A stretch of 64,000 bases of DNA from Streptococcus sp. LPB0220 (GCF_008727815.1 NZ_CP044230.1:232001-296000), one strand, 5' to 3'. Positions 27,047-37,225 are shown, counted from the stretch's first letter. Program-made: numbers and translations. The notes: generated from the sequence alone by a model not told the origin.

Positions 27047-28942
27047 ATGGTACGTTTACAAGATGATTTTTATGATTACGTCAATGGGGAATGGGCTGAG
27101 ACAGCTGTGATTCCTGATGACAAACCGTCAACTGGTGGTTTTATGGACTTAGATCGAGACATCGAAAACTTGATGTTGGATATCACTGGGAAATGGCAAC
27201 GGGGAGAAGAGCTGCCTGAAGACAGCATTCTGCAAAACTTCGTCAAATACCACAAAATGGTGGCAGATTTTGATGCACGGGAAGCAGCTGGTGTCGCTCC
27301 AGCTATGCCCTTGATCAATGAAATCAAGGCTCTGACTTCTTTTGAAGACTATACCAGCAAGTTGGGTACCTATGAACTAGCTGGCAAACCAAATCTCATG
27401 CCATTTATGGTGTCACCAGACTATATGAATGCCCAAATGAATGTCTTGTGGGGAGAAGCGCCGGCTCATATCTTGCCAGATACGACCTACTATGAAGAAG
27501 GTAACGAAAAAGGCCCAGAATTACTGGCTATCTGGCGCCAAATGATGGAAAAACTTTTACCTAAATTTGAATTCTCAGAGGCAGAAATCAAAGATATCCT
27601 GGATAAGGTCATTGCGTCGGATGCAGAATTGGCCAAATATATCTTGTCAAATGAAGAAAGATCCGAGTACAACAAACTCTACCATCCTTATGAGTGGGCA
27701 GATTTCAAGGCCTTGGTTCCAGAATTGCCACTCGATACTTTCTTTACAGAAGTGATCGGACAAACACCAGATAAAATCATCGTTCCAGAAGAGCGTTTCT
27801 GGAAGGAATTCGCACCAACATTCTATTCAGCAGCCAACTGGGAAACCATTCATGCAAGATTGAAACTCGGTGCAGCCGTAGATTGGACTTTATTCTTGAC
27901 CGAAGAAATCCGTGTCTTGGCTGGTGAATATAGTCGTACGATTGCAGGTATTCCAGAACCTCGTCCAAAAGAAAAGGCGGCCTTGTCATTAGCAGAAGTA
28001 CCATATAGCCAAGCGCTTGGACTCTGGTATGCGGGTGAAAAATTCTCACCAGAAGCAAAAGCAGACGTAGAGCATAAAGTAGCAACCATGATTGAGGTCT
28101 ACAAGGATCGTCTGGAAAAAGCAGACTGGCTCGCTCCTGAAACTCGCGAAAAAGCTATTGTCAAGCTCAATGTCATCACACCGCATATCGGCTACCCTGA
28201 AAAATTACCAGAAACATACGCCAAGAAGATCATCGACGAGAGCAAGACCTTGGTGGAAAATGCTCAAGCCCTTTACGAAATTTCCATTGCCCATACTTGG
28301 AGCAAGTGGAACCAACCAGTCGATCGGAGCGAATGGCATATGCCAGCTAATATGGTCAATGCCTACTATGATCCGCAACAAAACCAAATCGTCTTCCCAG
28401 CAGCTATTTTGCAAGCACCTTTCTATGACCTTCATCAATCGTCATCAGCCAACTACGGCGGAATCGGTGCGGTCATTGCCCATGAAATCTCCCACGCCTT
28501 TGACACCAATGGTGCTTCCTTTGACGAGCACGGTAGCTTGAAAGATTGGTGGAAGCCAGAAGATTATGAAGCCTTTACCGCTCGCACGCAAAAGGTCATC
28601 GATCAGTTCGAAGGCCAAGACTCCTACGGTGCCAAGATCAACGGGAAATTGACTGTTTCTGAAAACGTGGCAGACCTCGGAGGGATTGCTGCAGCCCTTG
28701 AAGCTGCTAAGAAAGAGGAAGATTTCTCAGCAGAAGAATTCTTCACCAACTTTGCTCGCATCTGGCGCATGAAAGCTCGGACAGAGTACATGCAACTTCT
28801 CGCAAGTGTCGATGTCCACGCACCAGGAAAACTCCGTACCAATGTTCAATTACCAAACTTTGACGAATTCTTTGAAACCTTCGATGTCAAAGAAGGCGAC
28901 GGCATGTGGCGCGCACCAGAAGACCGCGTGATCATTTGGTAG
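27047..28942 (+). CDS. pepO: Neutral endopeptidase O (M13 zinc metallopeptidase)
   Basis: 631 residues, the usual length. Zinc-binding HEISH in GAVIAHEISHAFDTNG, the third ligand Glu in ENVADLGGIAAAL, and the C-terminal motif RTNVQLPNFDEFFETF are all present. It cleaves oligopeptides; in streptococci it can be surface-exposed and bind host proteins. There is no signal peptide. Start at 27047 (MVRLQDDFYDYVNGEW) matches the family; a longer frame to 27008 has no support. It is divergent from the Mn transporter. Confidence 0.95.
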   Translation: MVRLQDDFYDYVNGEWAETAVIPDDKPSTGGFMDLDRDIENLMLDITGKWQRGEELPEDSILQNFVKYHKMVADFDAREAAGVAPAMPLINEIKALTSFEDYTSKLGTYELAGKPNLMPFMVSPDYMNAQMNVLWGEAPAHILPDTTYYEEGNEKGPELLAIWRQMMEKLLPKFEFSEAEIKDILDKVIASDAELAKYILSNEERSEYNKLYHPYEWADFKALVPELPLDTFFTEVIGQTPDKIIVPEERFWKEFAPTFYSAANWETIHARLKLGAAVDWTLFLTEEIRVLAGEYSRTIAGIPEPRPKEKAALSLAEVPYSQALGLWYAGEKFSPEAKADVEHKVATMIEVYKDRLEKADWLAPETREKAIVKLNVITPHIGYPEKLPETYAKKIIDESKTLVENAQALYEISIAHTWSKWNQPVDRSEWHMPANMVNAYYDPQQNQIVFPAAILQAPFYDLHQSSSANYGGIGAVIAHEISHAFDTNGASFDEHGSLKDWWKPEDYEAFTARTQKVIDQFEGQDSYGAKINGKLTVSENVADLGGIAAALEAAKKEEDFSAEEFFTNFARIWRMKARTEYMQLLASVDVHAPGKLRTNVQLPNFDEFFETFDVKEGDGMWRAPEDRVIIW

Positions 28943-28955
28943 TCTAAGATACTAA

Positions 28956-29045
28956 GCCCGTAAAAAAAGCGAGAAGAAAATAGGAGATTGACCATGTGGG
29001 CCATGTCCACCAGTCAATCTCTCTTTTTCTCGACGCTTTTAGGGC
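28956..29045 (+). repeat. Large imperfect inverted repeat after pepO
   Basis: GCCC...TAAAA...GC...GAG on the left pairs imperfectly with CTCG...GCTTTTAGGGC on the right. The centre has GAGATTGAC...GTCAATCTC (28984-29022) followed by CTTTTTC, which is a terminator. Between 29046 and 29142 I see nothing. Confidence 0.55.
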
Positions 29046-29142
29046 GAGTTCAATTTCGCGATAGTGATTTATCTTTTTTCAAAAGGAAGTAGTCTTGACT
29101 TCAGTTAGGCGATTGATTTTCTTGATCGCTCGTGAAAAAAAT

Positions 29143-29195
29143 AAAAATCCCCAAAGCCAAGTTTCAACCTACTGAAACTAGCTTTGGGGATTTTT
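29143..29195. terminator. Bidirectional terminator hairpin
   Basis: AAAAATCCCCAAAGC and GCTTTGGGGATTTTT form a perfect 15-bp stem around a second stem AGTTTC/GAAACT. Confidence 0.9.
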
Positions 29196-29283
29196 GATAA
29201 TAAGATTCATCAAATAAAAATGAAGCGCTTCTAACAACTGTGTGAACAGATAAATTTAATTGATTGGAGCCATGTATAATTCT

Positions 29284-29312
29284 TTGAGTTTCATAGAAAT
29301 AAATGCTACTAT
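29284..29312 (+). promoter_or_regulatory. gldA promoter
   Basis: TTGAGT (29284-29289), 17 bases, TACTAT (29307-29312). Confidence 0.7.
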
Positions 29313-29347
29313 GGGTGTGAACTAAATAAATTTTAAAGGAGCAGACT

Positions 29348-30439
29348 ATGAGAAATTTTGCAAGTCCGTCACGTTACATTCAAGGTGAGAATGCCTTATT
29401 TGAAAATGCGCAATCTATTTCAGAATTAGGGAATCACCCTGTTTTGCTATGTGATTCAGTGGTCTATGATATCGTAGGGAAGCGTTTTGAAGAATACCTT
29501 GGTCAAAATGGGCTCACGGTTTTGCCAGTCTTCTTCAATGGAGAAGCTTCTGATAACGAAATCAATCGTGTGGTTAGTTTGGCAGAAGAAAATGGCTGTG
29601 ATTTGGTCATTGGACTTGGTGGAGGAAAGACCATCGATAGTGCGAAAGCTATTGCCGATCTTTTAAAATCACCAGTTGTGATTGCCCCTACCATTGCCTC
29701 TACAGATGCTCCCGTTTCCGCTTTGTCAGTTATCTACACGGATGAAGGTGCCTTTGCTCGCTATATTTTCTATTCTAAAAACCCAGAATTGGTCTTGGTG
29801 GATAGCAAAGTCATCTCTCAAGCACCAAAACGTTTGCTCGCTTCTGGAATCGCAGATGGATTAGCGACTTGGGTCGAAGCGCGTGCGGTAATGCAAGCCA
29901 ATGGAAAAACCATGTTGGGTCAACGACAAACCTTAGCGGGTGTCGCCATTGCACAACGTTGTGAAGAAACCTTATTTGCTGATGGACTCCAAGCCATGGC
30001 TGCTTGTGAAGCCAAAGTCGTAACCCCTGCTCTTGAAAACATCATTGAAGCCAATACCCTTCTTAGTGGTATTGGGTTTGAAAGTGGTGGGTTAGCAGCT
30101 GCCCATGCCATCCATAATGGCTTTACAGCCCTTACTGGGGACATCCACCATTTGACTCACGGTGAAAAAGTAGCCTACGGAACGTTAGTTCAATTGTTCT
30201 TAGAAAACCGTCCTAAGGAAGAATTGAATAAATACATTCGTTTCTATCAACAAATCGGTATGCCAACCACTCTGAAAGAAATGCATCTTGAAACTGCAAG
30301 TTATGAAGATCTTCTCAAGGTTGGCCAACAGGCCACCATCGAAGGAGAAACCATCCATCAAATGCCATTTGAAGTGAAGGCTTCTGATATTGCCCAAGCC
30401 ATCGTAGCAGTAGATGCCTACGTTCAAGGTTTGGCCTAA
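29348..30439 (+). CDS. gldA: Glycerol dehydrogenase
   Basis: 363 residues of the iron/zinc-type group III alcohol dehydrogenases. NAD-binding GLGGGKTIDSAKA, APTIASTDAPVSALSV, and metal ligands Asp in SGIADGLATW, His in AHAIHNG and LTHGEKVAYG. It oxidises glycerol to dihydroxyacetone with NAD+. Ribosome site AAAGGAG. It is monocistronic, with its own promoter and terminator. Confidence 0.96.
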   Translation: MRNFASPSRYIQGENALFENAQSISELGNHPVLLCDSVVYDIVGKRFEEYLGQNGLTVLPVFFNGEASDNEINRVVSLAEENGCDLVIGLGGGKTIDSAKAIADLLKSPVVIAPTIASTDAPVSALSVIYTDEGAFARYIFYSKNPELVLVDSKVISQAPKRLLASGIADGLATWVEARAVMQANGKTMLGQRQTLAGVAIAQRCEETLFADGLQAMAACEAKVVTPALENIIEANTLLSGIGFESGGLAAAHAIHNGFTALTGDIHHLTHGEKVAYGTLVQLFLENRPKEELNKYIRFYQQIGMPTTLKEMHLETASYEDLLKVGQQATIEGETIHQMPFEVKASDIAQAIVAVDAYVQGLA

Positions 30440-30459
30440 GATGGCTTTGTCGACAAACC

Positions 30460-30496
30460 AAGAACTCCCATACCTTATGGTAATGGGAGTTCTTTT
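30460..30496 (+). terminator. Terminator of gldA
   Basis: AAGAACTCCCAT and ATGGGAGTTCTT stem with T tail; it also lies at the end of the convergent carboxypeptidase gene. Confidence 0.9.
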
Positions 30497-30497
30497 C

Positions 30498-31811
30498 CTA
30501 TTTTCTTCTTTTTGGATCGGTTTGTTTAAAGATCAGGTATAAAATTCCGGCAGGCAAGAAGCAGAAGAGCCACATAACATCGAGTCCCTTGCTTTTACTG
30601 CTAGAGGTCGTTGCTTTAGACTCACTGACGGCCACCTCAGGTTTAATGCTTGGAGATACCTGTTGCAAGCCGTTCTGAACGACTAGGCTGTTGTCTTCCA
30701 GTTTAAGGGCTGGCTTCGTCCCCTTCTTAACGGTCGCATAGAAGTCTTGCTTCAAGTGAATGGTCTTCCCGTCGATGGTATGATCGCCTGCAGAAAGGAT
30801 TTTTTTATACTGGTAGTCTGCGAACATTTTCTCAGCCAAGGTATTCCCTATTTGATTGCGGTAGCTTTCGGCGATCTCGACATCGTAGTTCCCAACCCCC
30901 AAAATGACCTCGATAATCCGTTGTTTCCCCCGCTTGGTTGTCGCGGTGTAGTTGTAGTCAGCAGTCGGGCTGGATCCAGTTTTGAGTCCATCTGTTCCTT
31001 TAAGGGCGAACTTTCCACCTTCGAGGGAAGTATTGTAGTTATCGTAGCTTTGCTCGTAGGGGGTTCCTTCCATGATCGTGGTGTGCGCTTGCTTGGTGTA
31101 TTCCAACATTTCTGGCAGGTCGTTTACGATGTGATAAGCCAGAATCGACATGTCTCGCGCTGTGATTTCGTTATTGGCATTGACATCGTAGCGCTGAGGG
31201 TTGTAGTAGCCCTGAAGCACCGAGATCATCGCCCCATTTGGATTGTGCCATTTGGTATGACTCATCCCCATTTCTTGTGCGTACTGATTCATTAAGTCCA
31301 AAAACTTATCGGGATCATTGTCAGTGACGGCGTTGGCGAGCATGATCACGGCTGCACTAGAAGATGGAACAAAGAGCATCTTGATCAATTCAGATACTTT
31401 GTAGTCAACACCAGCTACAATAGGTGAGTTACTTAACAGATTGTTTTCCGAGATGGCTTGGTCTGCCTCTGTTGCTGTGACTACGGTATCGTACTTGATC
31501 TTGCCTTCTTTGAGGGCCCGAAAGACCACATAGGCACTCATGAGCTTGGCCATGCTTCCAGAGTCCCGGACCGTATCGATATTGTCTCCGTACAAAATGG
31601 CTCCAGTATTGGCGTCGATGACGATATCAGCCTTAGGCTTGTAAAAATCATCCAATACCAGTCCAGCATCAGCTGCGATTTTCATGACATCTTCTTGCTG
31701 GTAGATGTCGTCCGCAAAAGCAGTGGAAATAGGGCCTAATGTCAAGACTCCTACAAGGAGGGACAAGAGGCTGTGTTTAAGTCGTTTGTGTAAATGTCTC
31801 CCATAATTCAT
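30498..31811 (-). CDS. dacA: D-alanyl-D-alanine carboxypeptidase (PBP3/DacA type)
   Basis: 437 residues. Signal peptide with AFA cleavage region, catalytic SMAK (SxxK) in SGSMAKLMSAY, SSS in place of SxN near VPSSSAAVIML, and the KTG triad in LKTGSSPTA. A C-terminal beta domain leads to a membrane helix (LDVMWLFCFLPAGILYLIF) and a basic tail, so it is anchored outside the cell by its C-terminus. It trims the fifth residue of peptidoglycan stem peptides. The start at 31811 lies only 7 bases after the -10 TATAAT, which would give a leaderless transcript. Confidence 0.92.
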   Translation of the reverse strand: MNYGRHLHKRLKHSLLSLLVGVLTLGPISTAFADDIYQQEDVMKIAADAGLVLDDFYKPKADIVIDANTGAILYGDNIDTVRDSGSMAKLMSAYVVFRALKEGKIKYDTVVTATEADQAISENNLLSNSPIVAGVDYKVSELIKMLFVPSSSAAVIMLANAVTDNDPDKFLDLMNQYAQEMGMSHTKWHNPNGAMISVLQGYYNPQRYDVNANNEITARDMSILAYHIVNDLPEMLEYTKQAHTTIMEGTPYEQSYDNYNTSLEGGKFALKGTDGLKTGSSPTADYNYTATTKRGKQRIIEVILGVGNYDVEIAESYRNQIGNTLAEKMFADYQYKKILSAGDHTIDGKTIHLKQDFYATVKKGTKPALKLEDNSLVVQNGLQQVSPSIKPEVAVSESKATTSSSKSKGLDVMWLFCFLPAGILYLIFKQTDPKRRK

Positions 31812-31817
31812 AGATTC

Positions 31818-31826
31818 CATTATATC
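31818..31826 (-). promoter_or_regulatory. Extended -10 of the carboxypeptidase gene
   Basis: TGATATAAT on the minus strand; the expected start of transcription falls at or next to the ATG at 31811. Confidence 0.6.
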
Positions 31827-31909
31827 ATACAGGCCAGGGATTCAACTTAAAAAAATTTTAGAAAAAGTAGAAATTGAAAAAATAAAGAAAAAATAGAATA
31901 ATTTCGCAG

Positions 31910-31945
31910 TAAAAGCGTTTACATTTCCCTAGAAAGTGCTATAAT
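31910..31945 (+). promoter_or_regulatory. Promoter with cre (CcpA) site
   Basis: TTTACA (31918-31923), 16 bases, TATAAT (31940-31945). TAAAAGCGTTTACA (31910-31923) fits the cre consensus TGNAANCGNWNNCA except for one base and overlaps the -35 box, so CcpA should repress the gene in glucose. Confidence 0.72.
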
Positions 31946-31985
31946 TTAAATTGAGTATAACATTTTTTACAATGAGGTGATTTAT

Positions 31986-33962
31986 ATGAATAAAGGGAAG
32001 GTACTCTTAGCTACCAGCGCTCTGCTTTTATCAGCTGGTGTACTGGCAGCCTGCTCAGGAGGGAAATCTAGTAGCTCTGGTGGTCAGACATATAGCTATG
32101 TCTATACCCAGGATCCAGATACTCTCGACTATTCGATTTCTAATAAAAAATCGACTTCCGAGTTTACAGGAAATGCGATAGATGGCTTGTTGGAAGTGGA
32201 CAAGTACGGGAATTTGATCCCATCGCTTGCTAAAGACTGGACTGTTTCCAAGGATGGCTTGACCTATACTTATAAACTCCGTAAAGGGGTCAAATGGATG
32301 ACTTCTGAAGGGGAAGAATATGGAGAAGTCAAGGCCAAAGACTTTGTCACAGGTCTCAAGCACGCAGCAGACAAGAAATCACAAGCGATTTACTTGGTCC
32401 AAAAATCTGTCAAAGGCTTGGATGATTATGTTTCAGGGAAGACATCTGATTTCTCAACTGTTGGTGTGAAAGCTATTGACGATTACACAGTCCAATATAC
32501 CTTGAGCCAACCAGAAAGTTTCTGGAATTCTAAGACTACGATGGGGATCTTGATGCCGGTCAACGAAGAATTCCTGAAATCTAAAGGAGATGACTATGGT
32601 CAAGGAACTTCTCCGTCTAGTATCCTATATTGCGGTCCTTATTTGATCAAATCCATCACTTCTAAATCTTCTGCGACCTTGGAAAAGAACCCAACTTACT
32701 GGGATGCGGATAATGTCAAGATCAGTAAAGTGAAGTTGACCTATTATGATGGACAAGACTCAGAATCCTTGATCCGTGGATTTGATAAAGGCGACTATAC
32801 AGTTGCCCGTGTCTTCCCAAGTGGCTCTAACTATAAGAGTGTAGAGAAGAAGCACAAAGACGATATCGTCTTTAGTGACCAAGGTTCCTCTACCTATAAC
32901 CTTTCCTTCAACATTGACCGTCAGTCTTATGAAATTACTGCTAAAACCACAGATGCTCAAAAGACTTCGACCAAGAAAGCAATCTTAAATAAGGACTTCC
33001 GTCAAGCCATTATGTTTGCCTTCAACCGTAAGGCATATGTAGCTCAGGCGAACGGGGAAGCAGCTGCCAATAAGGTCATCCGTAATACCTTTACGCCACC
33101 AAACTTTGTTCAAATCAATGGCCAACAATTTGGGGATGCAGTAGAAAAAGACTTGGAAGCTTATGGGGATGAATGGAAAGGGGTCTCTGTCGCAGATGGA
33201 AAAGATACCCTCTACAATCCAACCAAGGCCAAAGAAGAGTTTGCCAAAGCCAAGGCAGATTTGCAGGCTCAAGGAGTTGAATTCCCAATTCATTTGGATC
33301 TTCCAACTTCTTCAACTTATACAGAAGGAATCAAACAAGCCCAATCCTTCAAACAGTCGATCGAGTCAACTTTAGGAGCAGAAAATATTGTTATTGATCT
33401 GAAAATGATCTCAGATGATGATCTTCAACGGGTCACCTACTTTGCTGAAAATGCTTCGCAACAAGACTGGGATCTAAACAATAACTTGGGTTGGGGACCA
33501 GACTATACGGACCCATCTTCTTACATTGATATCACTAGTGGTAAATCTGGCGAAAATGCCAATGCCTACTTTGGATTCGATGCTGGTACCAACAATGCGG
33601 CCGCAAAAGCAGCTGGTTTTGATGAATACGATCAATTAATTGAGGATGCTCAAAAAGAAACCACAGATGTGAACAAGCGTTATGAAAAATATGCTGCTGC
33701 TCAAGCTTGGTTGACCGATAGTGCCCTCTTAATTCCGATCCATTCAGATGGAGCTTCTCCAGGCGTTCGTAAGACTGTACCATACTCTGCAGCCTTTGCT
33801 TGGACAGGCCACAAGGGTCAATCCTTCAACTATAAATATTTGGAAGTTCAAGACAAGGTCGTATCGGCTAAAGACTACGACAAAGCGCGTGATCAATGGA
33901 AGAAAGAAAAAGAAAAATCCAATAAAAAAGCGCAAGAAGAACTTGAAAAGCATGTGAAATAG
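31986..33962 (+). CDS. Oligopeptide ABC transporter substrate-binding lipoprotein (AliA/AmiA type)
   Basis: 658 residues, SBP_bac_5 family. Signal peptide with lipobox LAAC. The mature part begins with a Ser/Gly-rich linker, has the conserved TYTYKLRKGVKWMTSEGEEY and ends in a Lys-rich tail. It binds peptides for the Ami/Opp permease; no permease gene is next to it, so it is an orphan receptor of the AliA/AliB kind, sharing a permease encoded elsewhere. Start at 31986 has GAGGTG upstream. Transcription is probably under CcpA via the cre site. Confidence 0.93.
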   Translation: MNKGKVLLATSALLLSAGVLAACSGGKSSSSGGQTYSYVYTQDPDTLDYSISNKKSTSEFTGNAIDGLLEVDKYGNLIPSLAKDWTVSKDGLTYTYKLRKGVKWMTSEGEEYGEVKAKDFVTGLKHAADKKSQAIYLVQKSVKGLDDYVSGKTSDFSTVGVKAIDDYTVQYTLSQPESFWNSKTTMGILMPVNEEFLKSKGDDYGQGTSPSSILYCGPYLIKSITSKSSATLEKNPTYWDADNVKISKVKLTYYDGQDSESLIRGFDKGDYTVARVFPSGSNYKSVEKKHKDDIVFSDQGSSTYNLSFNIDRQSYEITAKTTDAQKTSTKKAILNKDFRQAIMFAFNRKAYVAQANGEAAANKVIRNTFTPPNFVQINGQQFGDAVEKDLEAYGDEWKGVSVADGKDTLYNPTKAKEEFAKAKADLQAQGVEFPIHLDLPTSSTYTEGIKQAQSFKQSIESTLGAENIVIDLKMISDDDLQRVTYFAENASQQDWDLNNNLGWGPDYTDPSSYIDITSGKSGENANAYFGFDAGTNNAAAKAAGFDEYDQLIEDAQKETTDVNKRYEKYAAAQAWLTDSALLIPIHSDGASPGVRKTVPYSAAFAWTGHKGQSFNYKYLEVQDKVVSAKDYDKARDQWKKEKEKSNKKAQEELEKHVK

Positions 33963-33985
33963 ACTTTTCTTGAAGAAAACAGGAG

Positions 33986-34016
33986 AGACAGGTCCCGTAT
34001 GGGACCTGTCTTTTTC
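33986..34016 (+). terminator. Terminator of the oligopeptide-binding protein gene
   Basis: AGACAGGTCCC-GTAT-GGGACCTGTCT with T tail. Confidence 0.93.
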
Positions 34017-34085
34017 TTTGTCTGAACCTTTAAAAATCGCCTAAAAATGGTATAATAGGAGCATCACGAAAATTGGAGAGACGCT

Positions 34086-36587
34086 ATGAGTTTTTACAAT
34101 CATAAAGAAATCGAGCCTAAGTGGCAAAAATACTGGGCTGACCATCACACCTTTAAGACAGGAACAGATGCTTCAAAACCTAAGTTTTATGCATTGGACA
34201 TGTTCCCCTACCCATCTGGAGCGGGTCTTCACGTAGGACACCCAGAAGGCTACACAGCGACTGATATCCTTAGCCGTTTCAAACGTGCCCAAGGCTACAA
34301 TGTCCTTCACCCAATGGGCTGGGATGCCTTTGGTTTGCCTGCAGAGCAATACGCTATGGATACAGGGAATGACCCAGCGGAATTCACAGCAGAAAACATT
34401 GCCAACTTTAAACGTCAAATCAATGCGCTTGGCTTCTCTTACGACTGGGACCGTGAAGTCAATACGACAGATCCGAACTACTACAAGTGGACGCAATGGA
34501 TTTTCACCAAGCTTTACGAAAAAGGCTTAGCTTATGAAGCGGAAGTGCCAGTAAACTGGGTTGAAGAATTGGGTACAGCTATCGCCAACGAAGAAGTTCT
34601 TCCAGATGGAACATCTGAGCGTGGGGGCTATCCAGTTGTCCGCAAACCAATGCGCCAATGGATGCTCAAAATCACTGCCTATGCGGAACGTTTGTTGGCT
34701 GACTTGGATGACCTGGACTGGCCAGAGTCTATCAAGGACATGCAACGCAACTGGATTGGGAAATCAACTGGTGCCAATGTCACTTTCAAAGTAAAAGGAA
34801 CAGACAAGGAATTCACAGTCTTTACGACACGGCCAGATACTCTTTTCGGTGCGACCTTCACTGTTTTGGCGCCTGAACATGAACTAGTAGATGCCATCAC
34901 GACATCTGAACAAGCTGAGGCTGTAGCGGACTACAAACACCAAGCTAGCCTTAAATCAGACTTGGCTCGTACAGACCTTGCCAAGGAAAAAACAGGGGTT
35001 TGGACTGGTGCTTATGCCATCAACCCTGTCAATGGCAAAGAAATTCCAATCTGGATTGCCGACTATGTTCTTGCTAGCTACGGTACAGGTGCTGTTATGG
35101 CCGTACCTGCCCACGATGAGCGTGACTGGGAATTTGCTAAACAGTTTGGACTTCCAATCGTAGAAGTACTTGAAGGTGGGAATGTTGAAGAGGCTGCTTA
35201 CACAGAAGATGGCCTTCACGTCAACTCTGACTTCTTGAACGGTCTCAACAAAGAAGAAGCGATTGCTAAAATCGTGGCTTGGCTAGAAGAAAAAGGCTTT
35301 GGTCAAGAAAAGGTGACCTACCGTCTCCGCGACTGGCTCTTTAGCCGTCAACGTTACTGGGGTGAACCAATCCCAATCATTCATTGGGAAGATGGAACTT
35401 CAACAGCTGTTCCAGAAAGTGAATTGCCACTTGTCTTGCCAGTGACTAAGGACATCCGCCCTTCAGGTACTGGTGAAAGCCCATTGGCCAACTTGACAGA
35501 CTGGCTGGAAGTGACCCGCGAAGATGGTGTCAAAGGTCGTCGTGAGACGAATACGATGCCACAATGGGCTGGTTCAAGCTGGTACTACCTCCGCTATATC
35601 GATCCACACAACACTGAGAAATTGGCTGACGAGGACCTTCTCAAACAATGGTTGCCAGTCGATATCTACGTGGGTGGTGCAGAACACGCCGTGCTTCACT
35701 TGCTTTACGCTCGTTTCTGGCACAAATTCCTCTATGATCTTGGTGTTGTACCTACTAAAGAGCCCTTCCAAAAACTCTTTAACCAAGGAATGATCTTGGG
35801 AACTAGCTACCGTGACCACCGTGGAGCTCTTGTGGCGACTGACAAGGTTGAAAAACGTGACGGTTGCTTCTGCCATGTGGAAACAGGAGAAGAGTTGGAG
35901 CAGGCGCCAGCCAAGATGTCTAAATCCCTCAAGAACGTGGTCAACCCAGATGATGTGGTGGAACAATACGGTGCGGATACCCTTCGTGTCTATGAAATGT
36001 TCATGGGACCACTCGATGCTTCTATCGCTTGGTCTGAAGAAGGATTGGAAGGAAGCCGTAAATTCCTTGACCGTGTGTATCGTTTGATTACAAGTAAAGA
36101 AATCGTTGCGGAAAACAATGGCACTCTTGATAAGGTTTATAACGAAACCGTTAAAGCTGTTACTGAGCAAATCGAGTCTATGAAATTCAACACAGCCATT
36201 GCCCAGCTCATGGTCTTTGTCAACGCTGCTAACAAGGAAGATAAACTCTATGTGGATTACGCCAAAGGCTTTATCCAATTGATTGCCCCATTTGCCCCTC
36301 ACTTGGCAGAAGAACTCTGGCAAACAGTCGCAGCAACCGGTGAGTCTATCTCTTACGTAGCTTGGCCAACATGGGACGAAAGCAAATTGGTTGAAGACGA
36401 AATCGAAATCGTCGTTCAAATCAAAGGAAAAGTCCGTGCCAAACTCATGGTCGCTAAAGATCTTTCACGCGAAGAATTGCAAGAAGTCGCTCTAGCTGAC
36501 GAAAAAGTCAAAGCAGAGATCGATGGCAAGGACATCGTGAAAGTGATTAGTGTCCCTAATAAACTTGTTAATATCGTTGTTAAATAA
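34086..36587 (+). CDS. leuS: Leucyl-tRNA synthetase
   Basis: 833 residues, usual size. Class I motifs [20 protein letters not shown] (HIGH-like HVGH) and KMSKSLKN (KMSKS), with the editing domain ([12 protein letters not shown]) between. It charges tRNA-Leu. Ribosome site GGAGAG precedes. A -10 TATAAT at about 34051 follows the preceding terminator. The last eight codons (KLVNIVVK plus stop) are found a second time about 60 bases downstream (36646-36672). Confidence 0.98.
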   Translation: MSFYNHKEIEPKWQKYWADHHTFKTGTDASKPKFYALDMFPYPSGAGLHVGHPEGYTATDILSRFKRAQGYNVLHPMGWDAFGLPAEQYAMDTGNDPAEFTAENIANFKRQINALGFSYDWDREVNTTDPNYYKWTQWIFTKLYEKGLAYEAEVPVNWVEELGTAIANEEVLPDGTSERGGYPVVRKPMRQWMLKITAYAERLLADLDDLDWPESIKDMQRNWIGKSTGANVTFKVKGTDKEFTVFTTRPDTLFGATFTVLAPEHELVDAITTSEQAEAVADYKHQASLKSDLARTDLAKEKTGVWTGAYAINPVNGKEIPIWIADYVLASYGTGAVMAVPAHDERDWEFAKQFGLPIVEVLEGGNVEEAAYTEDGLHVNSDFLNGLNKEEAIAKIVAWLEEKGFGQEKVTYRLRDWLFSRQRYWGEPIPIIHWEDGTSTAVPESELPLVLPVTKDIRPSGTGESPLANLTDWLEVTREDGVKGRRETNTMPQWAGSSWYYLRYIDPHNTEKLADEDLLKQWLPVDIYVGGAEHAVLHLLYARFWHKFLYDLGVVPTKEPFQKLFNQGMILGTSYRDHRGALVATDKVEKRDGCFCHVETGEELEQAPAKMSKSLKNVVNPDDVVEQYGADTLRVYEMFMGPLDASIAWSEEGLEGSRKFLDRVYRLITSKEIVAENNGTLDKVYNETVKAVTEQIESMKFNTAIAQLMVFVNAANKEDKLYVDYAKGFIQLIAPFAPHLAEELWQTVAATGESISYVAWPTWDESKLVEDEIEIVVQIKGKVRAKLMVAKDLSREELQEVALADEKVKAEIDGKDIVKVISVPNKLVNIVVK

Positions 36588-36672
36588 CGAGTTTATTAGC
36601 CCTATCTGCCACCTTCAATAGTCCACTGGACTATTGAAGCCAACTAAATTGGTTAATATTGTTGTAAAATAA
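36588..36672 (+). repeat. Duplicated leuS 3' end around a palindrome
   Basis: 36646-36672 reads AAA TTG GTT AAT ATT GTT GTA AAA TAA, encoding the same [12 protein letters not shown] as the true end of leuS (36561-36587) with different synonymous codons. Between lies the 25-base palindrome TTCAATAGTCCA-C-TGGACTATTGAA (36614-36638). The synonymous changes mean the second copy was not just duplicated recently from the first; it looks like the original or a foreign gene end displaced by an insertion. Confidence 0.75.
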
Positions 36673-36677
36673 AAATG

Positions 36678-36710
36678 AATCCTTCAGAGTTCAGCTCTGG
36701 AGGATTTTTT
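36678..36710 (+). terminator. Terminator of leuS
   Basis: AATCCTTCAGAG-TTCAG-CTCTGGAGGATT with six Ts. It follows the duplicated leuS end. Confidence 0.92.
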
Positions 36711-36719
36711 AGGCTCAGC

Positions 36720-36759
36720 TTGACAATAAATAGTATTTTTGTTAATATCATTAACAAAA
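36720..36759 (+). promoter_or_regulatory. marR promoter with palindromic operator
   Basis: TTGACA (36720-36725), 17 bases, TAATAT (36743-36748). The -10 is inside TTTTGTTAAT-ATC-ATTAACAAAA (36737-36759), a 23-base perfect palindrome, the likely site of the regulator itself. Confidence 0.85.
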
Positions 36760-36769
36760 GAGAGGCGCT

Positions 36770-37225
36770 ATGAATAAGAAAGAACTGTATAAGTTTAATA
36801 ATCGTTTTAACAGCTTTGCTTTAGCTTTTGAACAGTTGAAAAAAGCTCAGCATAGGAACAGTATTGATAAATCAATCACTATTAATGAAGTCCATTTGAT
36901 CGACCTGATAGGTCGCAATCAGCCTGTGAATCTAGTGAAATTATCTGAGTTACTTGAAGTATCTAGGAGTGCCATTACTCAGAGTGTTAGACGTTTAACC
37001 AAGAAAGACCTCGTTACTTTTGAATTTGCACCGGATAATGAAAAAAATAAATATCTGAGCTTATCTAAAAAAGGTGTTGAAGTTTTTAACATTCATAAAG
37101 AGCAGCAGGAACATATTGAAAAAGCCATTTTTTCAGTTTTAAGAAACTATAGTGAGGAAGACCTTCAAATGGTTATGAAACTGATGAATGATATTGAACA
37201 GGTATGGCGAGAATTACCGTGGTAA
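36770..37225 (+). CDS. MarR-family transcriptional regulator
   Basis: 151 residues with a winged helix (NLVKLSELLEVSRSAITQSVRRLTKK, then a basic wing). Helices at both ends form the dimer interface. A 19-base version of the palindrome in its own promoter also precedes the next gene (37251-37269), so it probably represses both itself and the hydrolase gene; the signal is unknown, but the neighbour suggests a fatty or phenolic ligand. Confidence 0.9.
   Translation: MNKKELYKFNNRFNSFALAFEQLKKAQHRNSIDKSITINEVHLIDLIGRNQPVNLVKLSELLEVSRSAITQSVRRLTKKDLVTFEFAPDNEKNKYLSLSKKGVEVFNIHKEQQEHIEKAIFSVLRNYSEEDLQMVMKLMNDIEQVWRELPW

Noticed and set aside
30747..31295. 182-codon open frame opposite the carboxypeptidase gene
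   Set aside because: Complement of a strongly supported gene with conserved SxxK and KTG motifs; no independent signals.
35574..36419. 281-codon open frame antisense to leuS
   Set aside because: It lies wholly inside the leuS coding region, has no ribosome site, and its composition is that of a complementary-strand shadow.
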